A DNA stretch of 64,000 bases, from the NCBI GenBank assembly GCA_010645155.1, contig JAAGOF010000251.1, positions 1,110,010-1,174,009 of the forward strand, read 5' to 3'. Positions 10,140-22,019 of the stretch are shown here, piece after piece. The notes under the pieces are model-generated. The model did not search any database and was not told the origin of the DNA. It saw only the letters and a program-made list of their open reading frames with translations. A program made the translations under genes and the position numbers. The first letter of the stretch is position 1; each line of letters begins with the position of its first letter. Source of the stretch: Tigriopus japonicus. Lineage: Eukaryota > Arthropoda > Copepoda > Harpacticoida > Harpacticidae.

Positions 10140-10985
10140 CGGAAATTTCGTATTGTTTGACTTTCTCGAATTTCAGAACTGAGCGAGTTCCATGGCCTCA
10201 GGACTCTCAGCGAGAAGCACCATTCCCGAACCTTTTATATTCGTTCTGGTTCTAAGAGACCGCAAAGACGGCTCAGGATCCGACAGTAACCTATGTAGCC
10301 CTTCGCTTTGTCCGTGGCCTATGCCAATAACACCCCGGCGGATTTTGTACATTGTGATAAGATCACATCTCAATCTGCGGAGCTGAAGTGATTCAAGACC
10401 CAAGACGTTTAACCTCCCTTCGTAGTCTTTTCCTTGTGCTTCCGAAACCAGTCGGGTGAAAGCTCTTTGGACTCTCTCGATGACAGTGATGTCTTTCTTT
10501 AGCGGAGGGGATCACACTTGAGTACAATACTCTAACACTGGTCTCGAGCTCACGTAAGTTTTAAACACCTTAACTGGAGTTTGTCCATTTCTTGACTGAA
10601 AATGCCGTCGCAAAATACCGCAAAGACGGCCTCCTTTCAACGCCACTGCCGATGAATGTTTGCTGAATTTCATGCTCGAATCGAAAACCACCCCCAAGTC
10701 TTTGTGCAAAGCAACCACAGGAATCGGTTTTGAATTTAGCAGATACTGGGGAGGGGGCCTTGCCCGTCCAATTGAAAGGACAACACACTTTGCTATGTAC
10801 TTTGAATTTCATCAAATTGGTGGAGGCCCAATTTGCAATGACGTCCAAATCTCGCTGAAGAGATGTCCTATCTTCGTCGCAAGTGACACGACTGAATATC
10901 TTGGTGTCGTCAGCAAACTTCAACACTTGAACACCAAGATCTTGACCCAAGTCGTTTCCAGCGAAATTTGGAGTCGATTCTCCTG
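10140..10985 (-). pseudogene. 5'-truncated LINE: C-terminal half of reverse transcriptase
   Basis: Reading down from 10985 on the minus strand: FADDTKIF, the RT catalytic box, at about 10885-10920. Then come NWASTNLMKF, LHKDLGVVFDSSMKFSKH, VFKTYVSSRPVLEYC and finally LESLQLRRLRCDLI and GLHRLL, the standard order of the thumb and C-terminal region of jockey/CR1-type LINEs. The frame breaks several times. The part before the FADD box is absent, as expected of a 5'-truncated copy. No A tail is visible at the 10140 end. Confidence 0.8.
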
Positions 10986-11864
10986 AAAATCCTTCATATT
11001 TGTAAAAAGAAAAAAAAACATTTTTGAACAGGTAACATTTTGTTGGGTAGAAAATCTGGCAACTTGGAAAATTGTGAAAAGGAGCCAAAAATCTCTAAAA
11101 TTCTCAGAAAAAGAGCAAAAGTGGCAAAATATTTCAAAAGGAGCTAAAAGAGCCAAAAGAGCTAAATGTCTAAATTTGGAGCTAGATTTCCAAAATATCA
11201 GAAAAAGAGCTAAATTTAGCTCTAAAGAGCTAAAGTTGGTCAGGCTGGTCCCATTCCTTGTTGCGGTAATAAAAAGACCGGGTACCCAATTAATGCAAAC
11301 GTCCATAAGCACCCAAAAAAAGAACCGTGGACCCAATAGAGGATTATGGACCCAAAAGTAGACCACGTACCTAATAGAGGACGGTGGACCCTTTGTGTTT
11401 TTCAAGAAGTCGATATGACTTAGCCCTATGGGGCTTGAAAATATAGTAAATCGAAACCAAACATGTTTCATAACATAAAATTACAAAAGACCTAAGACAT
11501 TGATGGGAGTCCTAAGAGATTGAAATCAGATTAAATCCCATCACTAGCAAAAGACCCTTTTTTATGCGTGACAAGATCCTCCCTTGCTTGTCAAATTTCC
11601 ACAATAGGCACAACAAAACCAGATTTGGCGTCAGCAACATCGTCAATTAATGGAGAAATCCTTGGATCAACCAATTCCAGGTTACGGATATGGGTTGCTC
11701 TTCTTAAAAAAACCGTTTCGGTTCTTGTTCACCAGCCAGTAGGACCACCTTGAATAACGTGATTTATTTTATTTTTCGAACACGTCACAATCTCTTGCAT
11801 TTGATGATGAGAGTACTGGTTACATGTACTTAGAACTCTACATGTACTAGTACTTTCACTCATC
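10986..11864. repeat. Non-coding gap with degenerate short repeats
   Basis: From 11075 to 11240 a motif near GAGCYAAAA recurs many times, and from 11320 to 11390 units based on TGGACCCAATAGAGGA recur about three times. Such motifs resemble the subterminal repeats of the window's hAT-like MITEs, but no paired termini were found. No coding sequence seen. Confidence 0.45.
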
Positions 11865-12434
11865 AGAGGACAACAAATACCCCTTGTTCCACGCCCGATT
11901 CATCAATTCCAATCAATAAGTAATTACCTCATTAATTAGGGCAATTTGCAGGCTTTTTTTTCACTTGATAACATTGCAAATGACTATCCAGACTGTCGTG
12001 ATACTTACCTTGACTCGACCTCGACGCAAACCTCTGACTCCATGGCCAATCTTGATGACGACACCAAGATCAAGATCGTGGCCCTCAGGGAAGCAGGCCA
12101 CAGTGCCATATCCATTGCCAAGAACTTCAATATGTCCAGACAGACTGTGTCGAGTGTTTTCAAGAGGTTTCAGGAGAGAGGCACGGTCAAGACAGCCCAG
12201 GGCAAGGAAAGGAAGAGGACGGTCAGGACAGTGGCCAACCGGAAGAGGCTGCTGGAGATGGACACGTTCCTGATGCTCCTGTTGTCCTTCCGCCCGACCA
12301 TCTCATGCAGCCTCTTCCGGTTCGGCACTGTCCTGATCGTCCTCTTCCTGCAAATTGCCCTAATTAATGAGGTAATTACTTACTGATTGGAATTGATGAA
12401 TTGGGCGTGGAACAAGGGGTATTTGTTGTCCTCT
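11865..12434. mobile_element. Tc1/mariner-derived fold-back element
   Basis: Terminal inverted repeats of 88 bp (11865-11952 and 12347-12434, starting AGAGGACAACAAATACCCC) match with only about two differences. A second inverted pair, 12206-12257 and 12298-12348, lies inside, so most of the right half is a back-copy of the left. Between the pairs is the start of a Tc1-type transposase gene. No TA duplication is visible at the edges, so the outer boundary may extend a little or the flanks have changed. Confidence 0.75.
12042..12290 (+). pseudogene. Tc1-type transposase N-terminal helix-turn-helix fragment
   Basis: Starts at an ATG and encodes MANLDDDTKIKIVALREAG followed by HSAISIAKNFNMSRQTVSSVFKRF, a paired-like helix-turn-helix of the kind Tc1/mariner transposases use to bind their terminal repeats. 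About 60 residues later the sequence reverses into a back-copy of itself, so the catalytic DDE domain is absent. The longer open frame that runs on to 12386 is read-through of the inverted repeat. Any product would bind DNA but not transpose. Confidence 0.65.
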
Positions 12435-12805
12435 TTGTCGAGGAATAACTCCTTGGGACTTGCTTTGATGTTGTTTTTGGCACCGTTTAATTCAGCTTTG
12501 TTTTACGCGTGCAGTCCATATAAGAAAAGGTGCCAAATTCAAATTTTTATATAAGAAACATTCAAAAAACTGTGTAAAGCCAATTTTGGGCCACACTGTA
12601 CATATCTGATATGCCTAATGATGAAGTTAAGAAAATTCTGTAAGAGATGGGGTACAAGATTGTGGCATAGCTCTGAACTAAATGTAATGGCACTAATTAG
12701 TACTCGTTCCGTATTCAGGGAAAAAAAGGCATTACTTCAAATCCAAAAATTAACCGTGATTCCAATTTCAATTTTTAACGAACGAGAACCAAAAGAACGG
12801 ATTTC
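12435..12805. other. Gap downstream of the channel gene
   Basis: AT-rich. No gene or recognisable repeat seen. Confidence 0.35.
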
Positions 12806-12811
12806 TTTATT
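12806..12811 (-). promoter_or_regulatory. Candidate poly(A) signal of the channel gene
   Basis: The minus strand reads AATAAA 11 nt past the stop codon at 12823. That is close, but possible for a very short 3' UTR. Confidence 0.4.
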
Positions 12812-12822
12812 GTGAAAATTCA

Positions 12823-13205
12823 TCATTGTAACAAAACGAAGAATAGGTGTTCAAATCTTCTCTCGATTTTTTCTAAAAAAGACAAACCTACATGAAGTAC
12901 GGAAAACCCTAGGAAAAGACCTAGACTTCCACCAACCGCTGATATTATGGTAATTTTGTCATAAACAAGAACTTCGGTTTCAACAATGGTATCCATAGTG
13001 GCAAAATATAAATAGATAGTGGTTAGGTTCCGTCCAAAAACTTTGTTGGTACTGAAAGAAGGTCTGTAAGTCATAAAATCGCAATTTTTAACACAATTTT
13101 CAGAAAATCCCATGCTCCAAAAGATCGATGATTGTTTTTCCAACAGCAATGTCATATCCTTCCAGGACGTACAAATTGGCTTCTTTTTCGGTAAAGCTGC
13201 TTGAT
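12823..13205 (-). CDS. Channel gene exon 4 of those seen (last exon, pore helix)
   Basis: Acceptor TTTTCAG ends at 13206. The exon opens with two bases that complete the codon left by exon 3 and ends at TGA (12823-12825). It carries the last cysteine cluster, ETEVLVYD and GGSLGLFLGFS, the second transmembrane segment with the GxS-type selectivity filter. Confidence 0.85.
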
Positions 13206-16200
13206 CTGAAAACGAATCAAAATTTCAGGCCAATTTAACAAAGTATGTAACTTGTTTAAAAGGTTTTTGTTGTAGGACATTTTAATGATTTGTCAAGCGC
13301 CACAGATGGTTTTACAATAGTTCTGTGTTTCATACTGATTATTCTGAACAATGCCAAAACATATGTCCTTGGATAAAAATATGGCCAGAAATGAGCAAAA
13401 ATGAACGAAAAAAATGTGCTCCGAATTTTCCCATGACTCTGCTGATAGTTCATATTCATAAATAAAAAAATCTCAAATTCATGTGTAATTCAATTTCAAT
13501 GTTTCTGATGTAACATCACATTTGTGATGTAATGCATGACGTCATCCTGGTGCAATATACTAAATACACCTGGCGTTGGATGTTGACTGTTCCGTCATTA
13601 ATTCTAGTTTAAGAGAAGCTCAACATTCATTTGCGAGGAAAAGAGAAGTCAGTCAGGGACGCCACTCAAACATGTTGTTCCAATCTATTCATTTCTTTTC
13701 ATAAGCAAAGCTCATTGGATTAGGTTTTGAAAAACGATTTGAAATTTTGAAGTTATTGAAAGATTTACTTAAATCAATAGTCTTTTCTAATGGTCTTTTT
13801 CGTTTGCCCATGTCAACCCTGGTTTAGTTTGAGAATTCTCCATGTGGTGTTAGTGATGGGGGGCAAACAAGAGATTGGGCAAGCTGTATTGGCACAATGC
13901 TTGGGCTTGCTGAAGCTTGGCATAGCTTGGGTGCTTGTACAAGTACTTTTCCCAGCTAACAGGTTTGCCAAATTTGCTATGAACGAAGAATAAACTTGCC
14001 ATCCGAATTTCACTAAACCAGGCTGATTCAGTTAAATAGGGCCCATACCTTTGAAAGGATGTATTTTTAAGAAAATTACACACTACAATTCTCTCACATG
14101 GGGAAATGCAAAATATTTCGAGAATACTAAAAAAAGATTTGGCATTTGACTTTTTCATGCCGGCAACTCTGAGTAAACGAGATTGTTCTGGAAGTGTGAC
14201 TTCTAAATCTCGGTCTTGATTAGCCTCAAAAGTGCATTCATGTGTGGCCTAGAACCGAAACAAAAAAAACATGGTTTTGCAAATGCTATCCAAATTGAAA
14301 TATTTTTTTGTATCACTTCCACTATTTATTGCTAAATTATTAAGGTCAAAAGATCATCGAAAATGCAACTTGACATTTTTTCTTCTAAGTCACACTGCAA
14401 GTATCTTAACTCTTCAAAGAGCAACTGCCGGCAACTGCATCTTCCGATGTTCCTTGAGCTTGGGAAGTGTATTGCTGTATTGCCCAAGTAATGCTTGTCA
14501 ACAACTTGTTCTTGGGTGTTTGTGATGACTCATTACTTGCCCAAGTCACATCACTATGTGGTGTCAGTGTTTGTTCGTGTGACAAGGTGACCACTCAAAC
14601 GAAAGGTTCAATGAGAAGGGCAACAGTTCTTATCTTCTTTAAAACATAAATTGTGTTCTTTTTGTCTTCTTTTAACTCAATATATAAACCAGTGTTTGAA
14701 AGTGGTCGTTGAACTATTCTTGAAGAGGGTTGTTCAATGTTGGATATAAGTGTTCAATTTAGGATAGGATCCAACCGTTATCAATTTGGTCACCTTAACC
14801 AGGGATAACCTATGTAATAGTATAAATATTGGATACGAACTCGCGGAATTTCCTAGCTCGCAACCTCACACGGATGAGGCCGAGAGTTCGTAAACAAGAA
14901 GTACAAACGGCCATGTTGGGAGCGGAAAATCAAACGGAAATCGACCAAGAGTCCAAAAGATAGTGTGCCAATCGGGGTTTTCTGTGTTTCAAGCGGGTCC
15001 AGCCAAGTCCTAGCCTTGGTAAAGGTCAACCCCACACCCCAAAATCAGTCTGATGTGGGTGTTTTGAAGATATTAAGTTCAGCCAAGAACGAGTGAAGGA
15101 AATAGTGAATGAATGAATGACCACATCATGGAGTGAACCCCCCCCCCCCACAAGGTGTCTTTTCTACAAGATGACGATCAAAGTGATCAAATGAAATCTG
15201 ATGATGACTAGGTTACCTGTTACAACCTTTGGAAGTGATAGACCTAACTAAAGCAAAAAGAACGAATATTGACCGGAATCCGAGCCCAAACTCCTCTTTT
15301 CCGCAAAAGGATTAAAAACAAACTTTCCCACGGACCAAAACGGGGAGTTTCTTTACGCTCATCCATTACAAAGCTTGAACAACTTAAGAATATCTTACCA
15401 TTCCTTGAATTATCAACAGCAAAATAGCGGGGTTTTCTGAGCTTATCTATTATCCAATTTGAACGTCTTATTAATATCTTTGAACTTACAATTGAACCCA
15501 TCCATGTATTATCCTGAACTTAACTAACACATGCCAACATGCCAAACTTTGTATGAAATCAAGTTTGTTTTAGGTTGTGTCACCTTGGCATTGTTCTATA
15601 AATGATGGTCCATCCTCGAATTTCTTTTATTATATGGTTGTGTCTTTTAGTTCAGGATAATTCAAGGACAGGTAAGAGGTTGTGAACAATTCCAAATCTA
15701 GTGAAATCTAGCCCTTTTATCCTCATATCTGTGCTGGTCAGCTAGGCCGAAGTCCAGAGGAACAGAAGGGTAGCCAAAATGAGTAGATAAGCAAGTACTG
15801 GGTGGGGTGGTTTGTTAAACCTGGTCAAGAAATAAGTGCGTATAAATCACTAAAGACAGTTACGTCAAGTGACTTTACTTAAAGCTAATGTTCTGGTTAG
15901 GATAATTTACTTTTGCATACTTAAGATGACAATTGTAAAATGATTATCAATATGTGACCAATGATTTGAGCTTTTACCTCCCTTTTGTTTGTCTCCACTT
16001 ATGGGGGAAAATTGTTATACCGATATATTTAGTTCACATTCTCTATTCTTAGGTTGTTCAAGTTGTCTAATGGATGAGCGCGATAAAAATCCCAGTTTTG
16101 ATCCGGAGGAGAGTTTCTGGGGTAAATTTGGTTCCTTTCCAAGAGGAATCTGCGTTCGCATTAAGGTCCACATAGAACAAAGAAAGAAAAAGTCCTCAGT

Positions 16201-19200
16201 GTCAAGAATTCCATCAAATGAAGAACAAATTAAGATGACTTCGAAACATATCAGGTGTGCCTACTAGCAATGGATGGGCTCAATATTTTGATTTGGCTTT
16301 CCACTCAGTCAGGCAAAATTGGTGATCTGACAATCTTACCCGGATTACATGGACCCTCTCAAAGTCTTGAGTATGAAATGCTCCCACCAAGATTGAACTG
16401 TGTGGATTTTTTGACTCAATTTGATTGTTAATTCTTGGACAAAGGGATCTAAGAACTAAGAAGATCAATCAAACCCTATCAAGCACGTAGAGCCTATCCC
16501 TGCAATGAAAAGACATGATCCTCTGGTCCTGAAGGACCCTTAGCCCCAGTCCTGTGTGGTCCTGACCTTCTTGAGCCCCAAGACTTGAAACATTTTCAAT
16601 CAAATCCACAATCCAGGATTTAATCCTCATGCTTTTCACTTATTTTGTCTCAAGGACGTCGTGATTGCCTTTGTTCCAATTCCAATCCGGATCAGATGGC
16701 TGATCTGATCCAGAACCGTCAAAATTGCCCTTCAATAGTTACAGCCAACAACATCTCCGACTTGAACTCCATCTTGTTTCAAAATGAGACTATTCTCATT
16801 CCTTCATTTTCCTTTTGAGTCCTTCAAGCGCAATCAGTGAAATGGAAATCACGTGCAACCTTTGAGCTTTGATGCACAAAATTTCTGTTCTAATGTGTCC
16901 AATATACCTTTAGAAGCTCGAAAATGGGTCACATGTTTGTGTCAGGGTGCAATTTCTGGAGCTGTATTACTAAGGTGACCTCCCAGTCTTATGTACTGTG
17001 ACCTCCCAGTCAGCTGCTTCTTAAAGGACCCAATAGAAATGGTTCCTGCGTCGTGGAGGTGCTGAAGAGGATGGAAGAGGAGTAACCCTCCAGATATCAC
17101 CACAGATACTTCTGTTAAGCATTGTTTCACAGAAGTTGGACTAATGGGTGAAGCAAGATTCCATCTATATATTTTCCTGATTGTTAAGAGGACTAAAATC
17201 CTTTGGAGAGCTGAATGTCAAAAGTTCATGAGACGAGTAAAAGGAGTGGTGGGATCTCTAAAATCAAGGTGAAGAATAATTAGTCAATAAATATTAACAC
17301 AAAAAGTTTGACTGAATTCTTTCAAGATGAATGTTCAACAGTTTTACTCGTCAATAAGGAATAAATTACATTGTGTCAAAATATAGCCTCGGCCTCATAC
17401 CATTTTTTCAAAAATCGGAGTTCGTGTCCACCCCTTTCAGAGGTTTCTACCTTAACAAACATGCGACCATTATGAATTGGGCATCAAAGAAGATGCCACT
17501 CAAAAACCTTGTGGATTTACCTATTATTCTTGTCATCTTGCCATTTGCAAGTGTCACATTTTAGTGTTGTAGTGGACAAAGAGATCCAGTCATGCTGATT
17601 GAGAAACAAAATTTGGATGGGTTGTGTGTGGCCCTTTAAAGAAAGAGAGAACTTGACTTCATACTTCTTTCTTTCTTCCAATCAAAGACCATCGTATTCT
17701 CCATTAATGAGAACTACTCACTTATGTGTTTTTTCAGCATACTTTTCAGCCTTTCGTCTTACTCTCAGATCATTCAATGGATAGATGGATGGACACGCAA
17801 GAAATGGATCGTGGGATTCATAAAAAGGTTCAGTGAATATTGGTATTCTCTTGTCACTACTGCAAACTTAGGTGTGGTGATTCAACATGAAAATGAATGG
17901 GAAAAAGCAATGGAATCATGACCAGTTAGACAAGAACAAGCACGAGGAATTGAAGTGGCAACCGTCAGAAACAGAGAGAGACTACTTTTGTCTGAAGGCT
18001 CACAACTTTGAGAAAGATCAACTTTGTGAAGACCATTCAACACAAGATATCAATGGTTAACCAACCACAAGAGAGCACCTTCATGCGTAGATTGGACTAC
18101 ATCCACAAAGATGCCAAAATTTGCGGATGATTTGAAGATCATCGGGATTATCTTGCAACCTCAAGACGGGAAATGAATCCAAAGTGCCTTGAACTCAACT
18201 GAAGAATGGGCCTCGAATAATGGAATGACCTTCAATTTGGATAAGTGTAAGATGACGAGGTTTAGAAAGAGGCCAAAAATCACTCCCAAGTATATCCTGA
18301 AAGGCCAGGAACTTGAGAGTGTAGATATGGAAACAGACCTTGGTATCATGTTCAATCGTAACATAAAATTCCGTGAAGACTGTGCTGAAATCGTTATGTG
18401 GGCGAGTAGAATGATGGGCCTCCTTAGACACACTTTCACCATGAGGGACAAGAAAATTATAACTAGACTATACACAGACTTATACTATAGTATAACATAA
18501 CTTTTTGCTCTCCTTGAATACACGTCATTTCTCTGGTTATTTGCCCTTGTAAAATGTTCTTATGTTCCACCATTCACTCAAAAACGAATGTTATTAGTAA
18601 AAATGATCAAAATTCATTGAATCAAAGGCAGTCATCGCATGTCCTAAATTGCTGGTGTCGGCCCTAAGCTGTAGGTCCTTCGACCTTGAAATGAATGCTT
18701 TGTAGAGTCATCCTTGTGTAATGTAATTAAAAATGGACGTCTTGATGTCTAGATATCTGTCTTACCCAATGAAATTTCGAATATTGAGCGGCAAGGCAAT
18801 GGTTCTCGGGCCTTTTTCATGAATTCATCAACACACGTGTAATACTCAAGGGAGCTCCAGTTTTTTTGACAGACGGGCTTTCCATCTTTTGTTTTCAACA
18901 TCTTTTGGTTCAAATGTTGATTGAGCATCATATCTGTCAATGATCCAGAAGGAACGTCATAGATGAACTGATCCTGGCCGAGCCACCACTAAAAAAATTT
19001 AACCAATCTTGTTTTCATTTTTTGGTTAAAGTTAAATATTGGATATCATTGGGGGCTTACCTGATTAACTAATGAAAATTCCATGCCTTGATCAAAAATG
19101 AGCAACTTGAATTTCCCATTCTCGGTCTCGAACACGTCGTTGAGCTTTAGAGTTATGGTAGTAGCGATTGTTGCTGGAAAGTCATCCCCCATAAAAGTGA

Positions 19201-19565
19201 AGCATTTCCCAGTCAACCATGTGTTAGACTCCTAGAATGCTCAGTAAAATGAGCTAGCGGTTGTCATTTAATTCAGGGAGAAAAAATCATTTACCTTCAC
19301 TCTCAGATTTGTAACCAATGAGTCATTGCCAAAAGGAGCAAAAATGCTGTATTCTTTAAAAATTTCCTCAAACGAAAACATAGACAAATCATAAAGGTTG
19401 CTCTGGTTTTCATGTTGGATTGGCCACTCCTTGTAGCCATCATCCCTGAAGTTCCAAGATTGTCCCGTAAGGCCCAATTTCGCTAACCGGGAAAACGCTG
19501 TGGGCGGATCAAGGCAGATAGAAAAACGCGGAAAATTCAAGTATCCATCCTTGGGTTGGACATGC
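12823..19565 (-). CDS. Degenerin/ENaC-type (pickpocket-like) channel subunit, four 3' exons
   Basis: Spliced minus-strand model: exons 19565-19295, 19231-19061, 18988-18766 and 13205-12823, with introns of 63, 72 and 5560 bp. All inferred junctions have GT donors and AG acceptors, and the phases agree. The product has the family's order: FPRFSICLDPP just after the missing first membrane helix, GKCFTF, the extracellular cysteines (VCQKNW, YYTCVDEF, PLPCRSIF, KPICTSW, ENCVKNCDF), then ETEVLVYD and the second membrane helix with the pore signature GGSLGLFLGFS. These proteins form amiloride-sensitive trimeric sodium channels of the plasma membrane. The exon(s) for the N-terminus and first membrane helix were not found in this window. 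Product specificity (mechanosensory, acid or peptide gated) cannot be told. Confidence 0.85.
15340..16130. repeat. Inverted copies of a short repeat inside the intron
   Basis: A segment around GTTGTTCAAG followed by AATGGATGAGCG occurs on the plus strand at 16045-16130 and on the minus strand at about 15400-15340. A third, weaker minus-strand copy lies near 15475-15430. Translated, the first two give CSSxxMDER followed by PxFxPxES. The identity is unknown; it could be the ends of an uncatalogued inverted-repeat element. Confidence 0.45.
18112..18500 (+). pseudogene. LINE reverse-transcriptase fragment in the channel intron
   Basis: The plus strand encodes PKFADDLKIIG (the RT catalytic box), one in-frame stop, then STEEWASNNGMTFNLDKCKM, a KGQELESVDMETDLGIMFN block and MRDKKIITRLY, the usual order after the box in jockey/CR1-type LINEs. 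Both ends are missing. It is antisense to the host gene. Confidence 0.75.
18766..18988 (-). CDS. Channel gene exon 3 of those seen
   Basis: Acceptor TTTTTTTAG precedes it and donor GTAAGACA follows. 223 bp, ending one base into a codon. It encodes part of the cysteine-rich extracellular domain (KPVCQKNWSSLEYYTCVDEF, PLPCRSIFEI). Confidence 0.85.
19061..19231 (-). CDS. Channel gene exon 2 of those seen
   Basis: 171 bp (57 codons) between acceptor TTCTAG and donor GTAAGC, in phase 0 at both ends. It encodes ESNTWLTGKCFTFMGDDF and a beta-rich stretch ending GMEFSLVNQ, the finger/palm region of degenerins. It is short of a clear start codon, so it is recognisable only through splicing. Confidence 0.82.
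19295..19565 (-). CDS. Channel gene exon 1 of those seen (post-TM1 region)
   Basis: Likely acceptor CTCTTGTAAG at its upstream edge, donor GTAAAT at the other. It encodes DGYLNFPRFSICLDPPTAFS, the FPxxxIC motif that follows the first membrane helix in this family, then an aromatic-rich loop. The upstream boundary is less certain than the others. Confidence 0.75.
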
Positions 19566-19718
19566 CTTACAAGAGAACATTAAAAGGCCCGTTAAAAGAC
19601 ACCAAAAAGGATTGAACCAATACTGACATCATTGAAAACATGTTCTAAACAAAGAAACTGTTACAAGTTTTTTTGATTTTTTGAGATAACAAGGCCAATT
19701 ACTAAAATACCAATTATG

Positions 19719-20130
19719 GGCGAGGCTTGGCGTAGTGCAGGGTCGGCCGCAACCGATTTTTTGCCAAGGCACACAAAATTGATTACGTGTTGTCAAGGGC
19801 CCACTAAACAGACGGTTAGGTTTAGGGGCCCACAGATTTACGATTCACATGTACAATTCTATGGATGGCTCGTGGGCCCACTATTTTGGACTTTTCACTT
19901 TTCCATAGCCCGTGGGCACACTATTTTGCACTTTCCCATAGCTCTTGGACCCGCTATTTTGGACTTTCCCATAGCTCGTGGGCCTACTAACGACAAATCT
20001 TGGCCGAAGACATCCTAAAAGTGACCCAAAGGGGCCAAATTTCAGAGCAAAAGTTACCGATCCCTGTTGTGGTGTGTACTGTGTCCGTTTGCCGTGTGGA
20101 TGGCTGGGGTTCGATCCCGTCTGACAGCCA
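19719..20130 (+). mobile_element. tRNA-derived SINE, split by a MITE
   Basis: The head GGGCGAGGCTTGGCGTAGTG (19718-19737) and the continuation GTACTGTGTCCGTTTGCC with B box GGTTCGATCCC (about 20076-20130) match the intact SINE head on the minus strand at 22300-22220. The two halves are separated by hAT-like MITE P2, inserted in the A-box region. The RNA polymerase III A box (TGGCRTAGTG) lies left of the insertion and the B box right of it. Confidence 0.75.
19738..20066. mobile_element. hAT-like MITE, family P copy 2, inside a SINE
   Basis: Starts CAGGGTCGGCCGCAACC and ends GTTACCGATCCCTG, imperfect inverted termini of the hAT type. The flanking 8-mers GCGTAGTG and TTGTGGTG are the expected position for the duplicated target; they agree at 5 of 8 positions. 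The SINE context shows exactly where the insertion began. Inside (19870-19995) a unit of about 33-40 bp based on CTCGTGGGCCCACTATTTTGG is repeated three to four times. No transposase. Confidence 0.7.
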
Positions 20131-22019
20131 CCTTCAAAGCTTAACTCGATCTTTGGTCACTCTTGGAAGTTCCTGAGAGATTTTTTTTGCGGCCACTGAG
20201 TCTCCAATTCGTCCACTTGTGGCTAAAATGGCCGAGGATTCAGCCATCTGGCAACTATAGATTTTATTGAAATATCCGAATATTTTTCCTCCGAGATTAT
20301 TAAAACCACTTAGAAGTATAGCATGGTATGACTTTTTGTTCCTATTTCCCTGAGTTAGCTGGTTCATGATAAGCAAATACAGCGAAGTCTCGTTTTAACG
20401 ATATTTTCCGTCACCCAAAAATATATCTTTTAATCGAGTTGCTGTCGTAGGTGTTGTATAAAATCAGTAACCACAAAAATTATCGTTAAATCGAGGTTTA
20501 TCGTTTAATTGGAGATCCTAAAATCGAGATTTCACTGGATGGCTAAAATTGGAGGGGTGACAATATAGGTTGGGACATTCAGAACTTAGGCAAGTCAATG
20601 AACTTGATTTATAGTTATTCTAGTTACTTATTTATTATAAGTGTGTGCTTAAAATCGTTCATTGTGGAAACCTATTAATAACTCCTGATGAGAAGCCTAA
20701 TTTCGTCACACTAATCGCCAGTCATATTTGCATTGAAACAAGAAATGATAAAGTCATAGAAATATTATAAAAAACAATATTTTTGGTCAAGACAGGGATC
20801 TAGTAGGGTAACATCCACGAATTTGCTAAGAGTTGAAGTTGGCCCCCGGTCCTAAGTAATGTGGGCTTCGAATCGTTTTCGTTAGTACAAGACTACACAG
20901 AATTTTGATCGAAGCTCACAAATCCGTCACAGATGAAGGCAAAACAATGGTTAAGTCTCTTGATTTTAGAGATATCGTTACTTAAAATACGAGCTCAAAT
21001 CTCAAAACAGATTCCTCTTCGCATTACGAGTATGTTTGAGTTTAGGTACGGTACTGCAGTAGTGTGTTTAAAGACCAAAAAAAATTGACTTCTCCGTAGG
21101 ATGAGCAGATTGTCATCTTTCTTAGACTGAGACTCAACTTAGTTTTCCAGATTATGAAAGAGCCATCTAGATGACAAAAATGTCAGTTTTTAAGTGCTCT
21201 GTAGGACTTTGAGCTCTTTAGCACTTTCCTTATGTGCCCTTGTTTGTTTGTTTGTTTGTTGAGGAGTCAGAACGCAGCTTCACAGTTGCGATCTGATAGA
21301 GGCTGTCCGCCATATGGGGATATTGCCGCTCCACTTGGACAAGCTAACAAGCAAGCATTAATTTTTATTGACCGCCTTCTCCTTTTATGAGACTTCCTCC
21401 AAGCCCAAAGAGGTCAGGTCCAAAAATATTATTCACCTACAACTTACTTTATTACCCTACAACTCATTTTATTACCCTACCAATCACTTTATTGCCCTAT
21501 GAATGCATCATGCCTTTACAAATACATCTCAGACGCACAATTACTTGCACATCTGAAGCCCCCGTCTCATTGACGGGAAATGATCCACTGAAGAAGTCGT
21601 GGTAGGCTTTTGTACCATGGCACTGCGTAGCCAACAAACCTACTGATGTACTTGAGGTGAACGGAGCTTGCTCCTAATACCGGTATTGAGTAAGCAAAGC
21701 ATGCTAGTTGGATAGTACGAATGTCCGTGGTTGAACTGATTTTCAGGGTTGAAAAATTGTAACGGAAGTCCCAAAAAGGATAAGTTGGTCAACAAAATAC
21801 CATATGCACCCACAAATGAAGGGAGGAATGGTCAAGATCCGACATCACTCGTTTCATTTTAATTGACGCCCCTCGGGCTGACGCCCTCGGGTCGCCAATA
21901 AAATGAAACTCCCTCCGCCGGATTTTGGCCATTACTCCCTTCCTTTGCAGGTGCATAAATAGTATTTACCTCACCCTCGGGAATGACCCCAGGTTCCCCC
22001 ATTTAAGCCGTCAAGGGCC
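20131..22019. other. Non-coding gap with small repeats
   Basis: No gene supported. It contains a (TTTG)n tract near 21243, about three tandem copies of a 20-22 bp unit (CTACAACTCATTTTATTACC) at 21430-21500, and an imperfect hairpin at 21851-21909 whose loop holds two copies of GACGCCC..CGGG. Confidence 0.4.

Larger units (their letters stand above)
13206..18765. other. Long last intron of the channel gene
   Basis: Bounded by GTAAGA on the exon 3 side and TTTTCAG on the exon 4 side. It contains a plus-strand LINE fragment (18112-18500), repeated segments at 15244-16150, a poly-C tract near 15130 and a doubled GTGACCTCCCAGTC at about 16975-17015. I found no further exon in it, and the codon phase of exons 3 and 4 fits direct joining. 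Confidence 0.6.
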
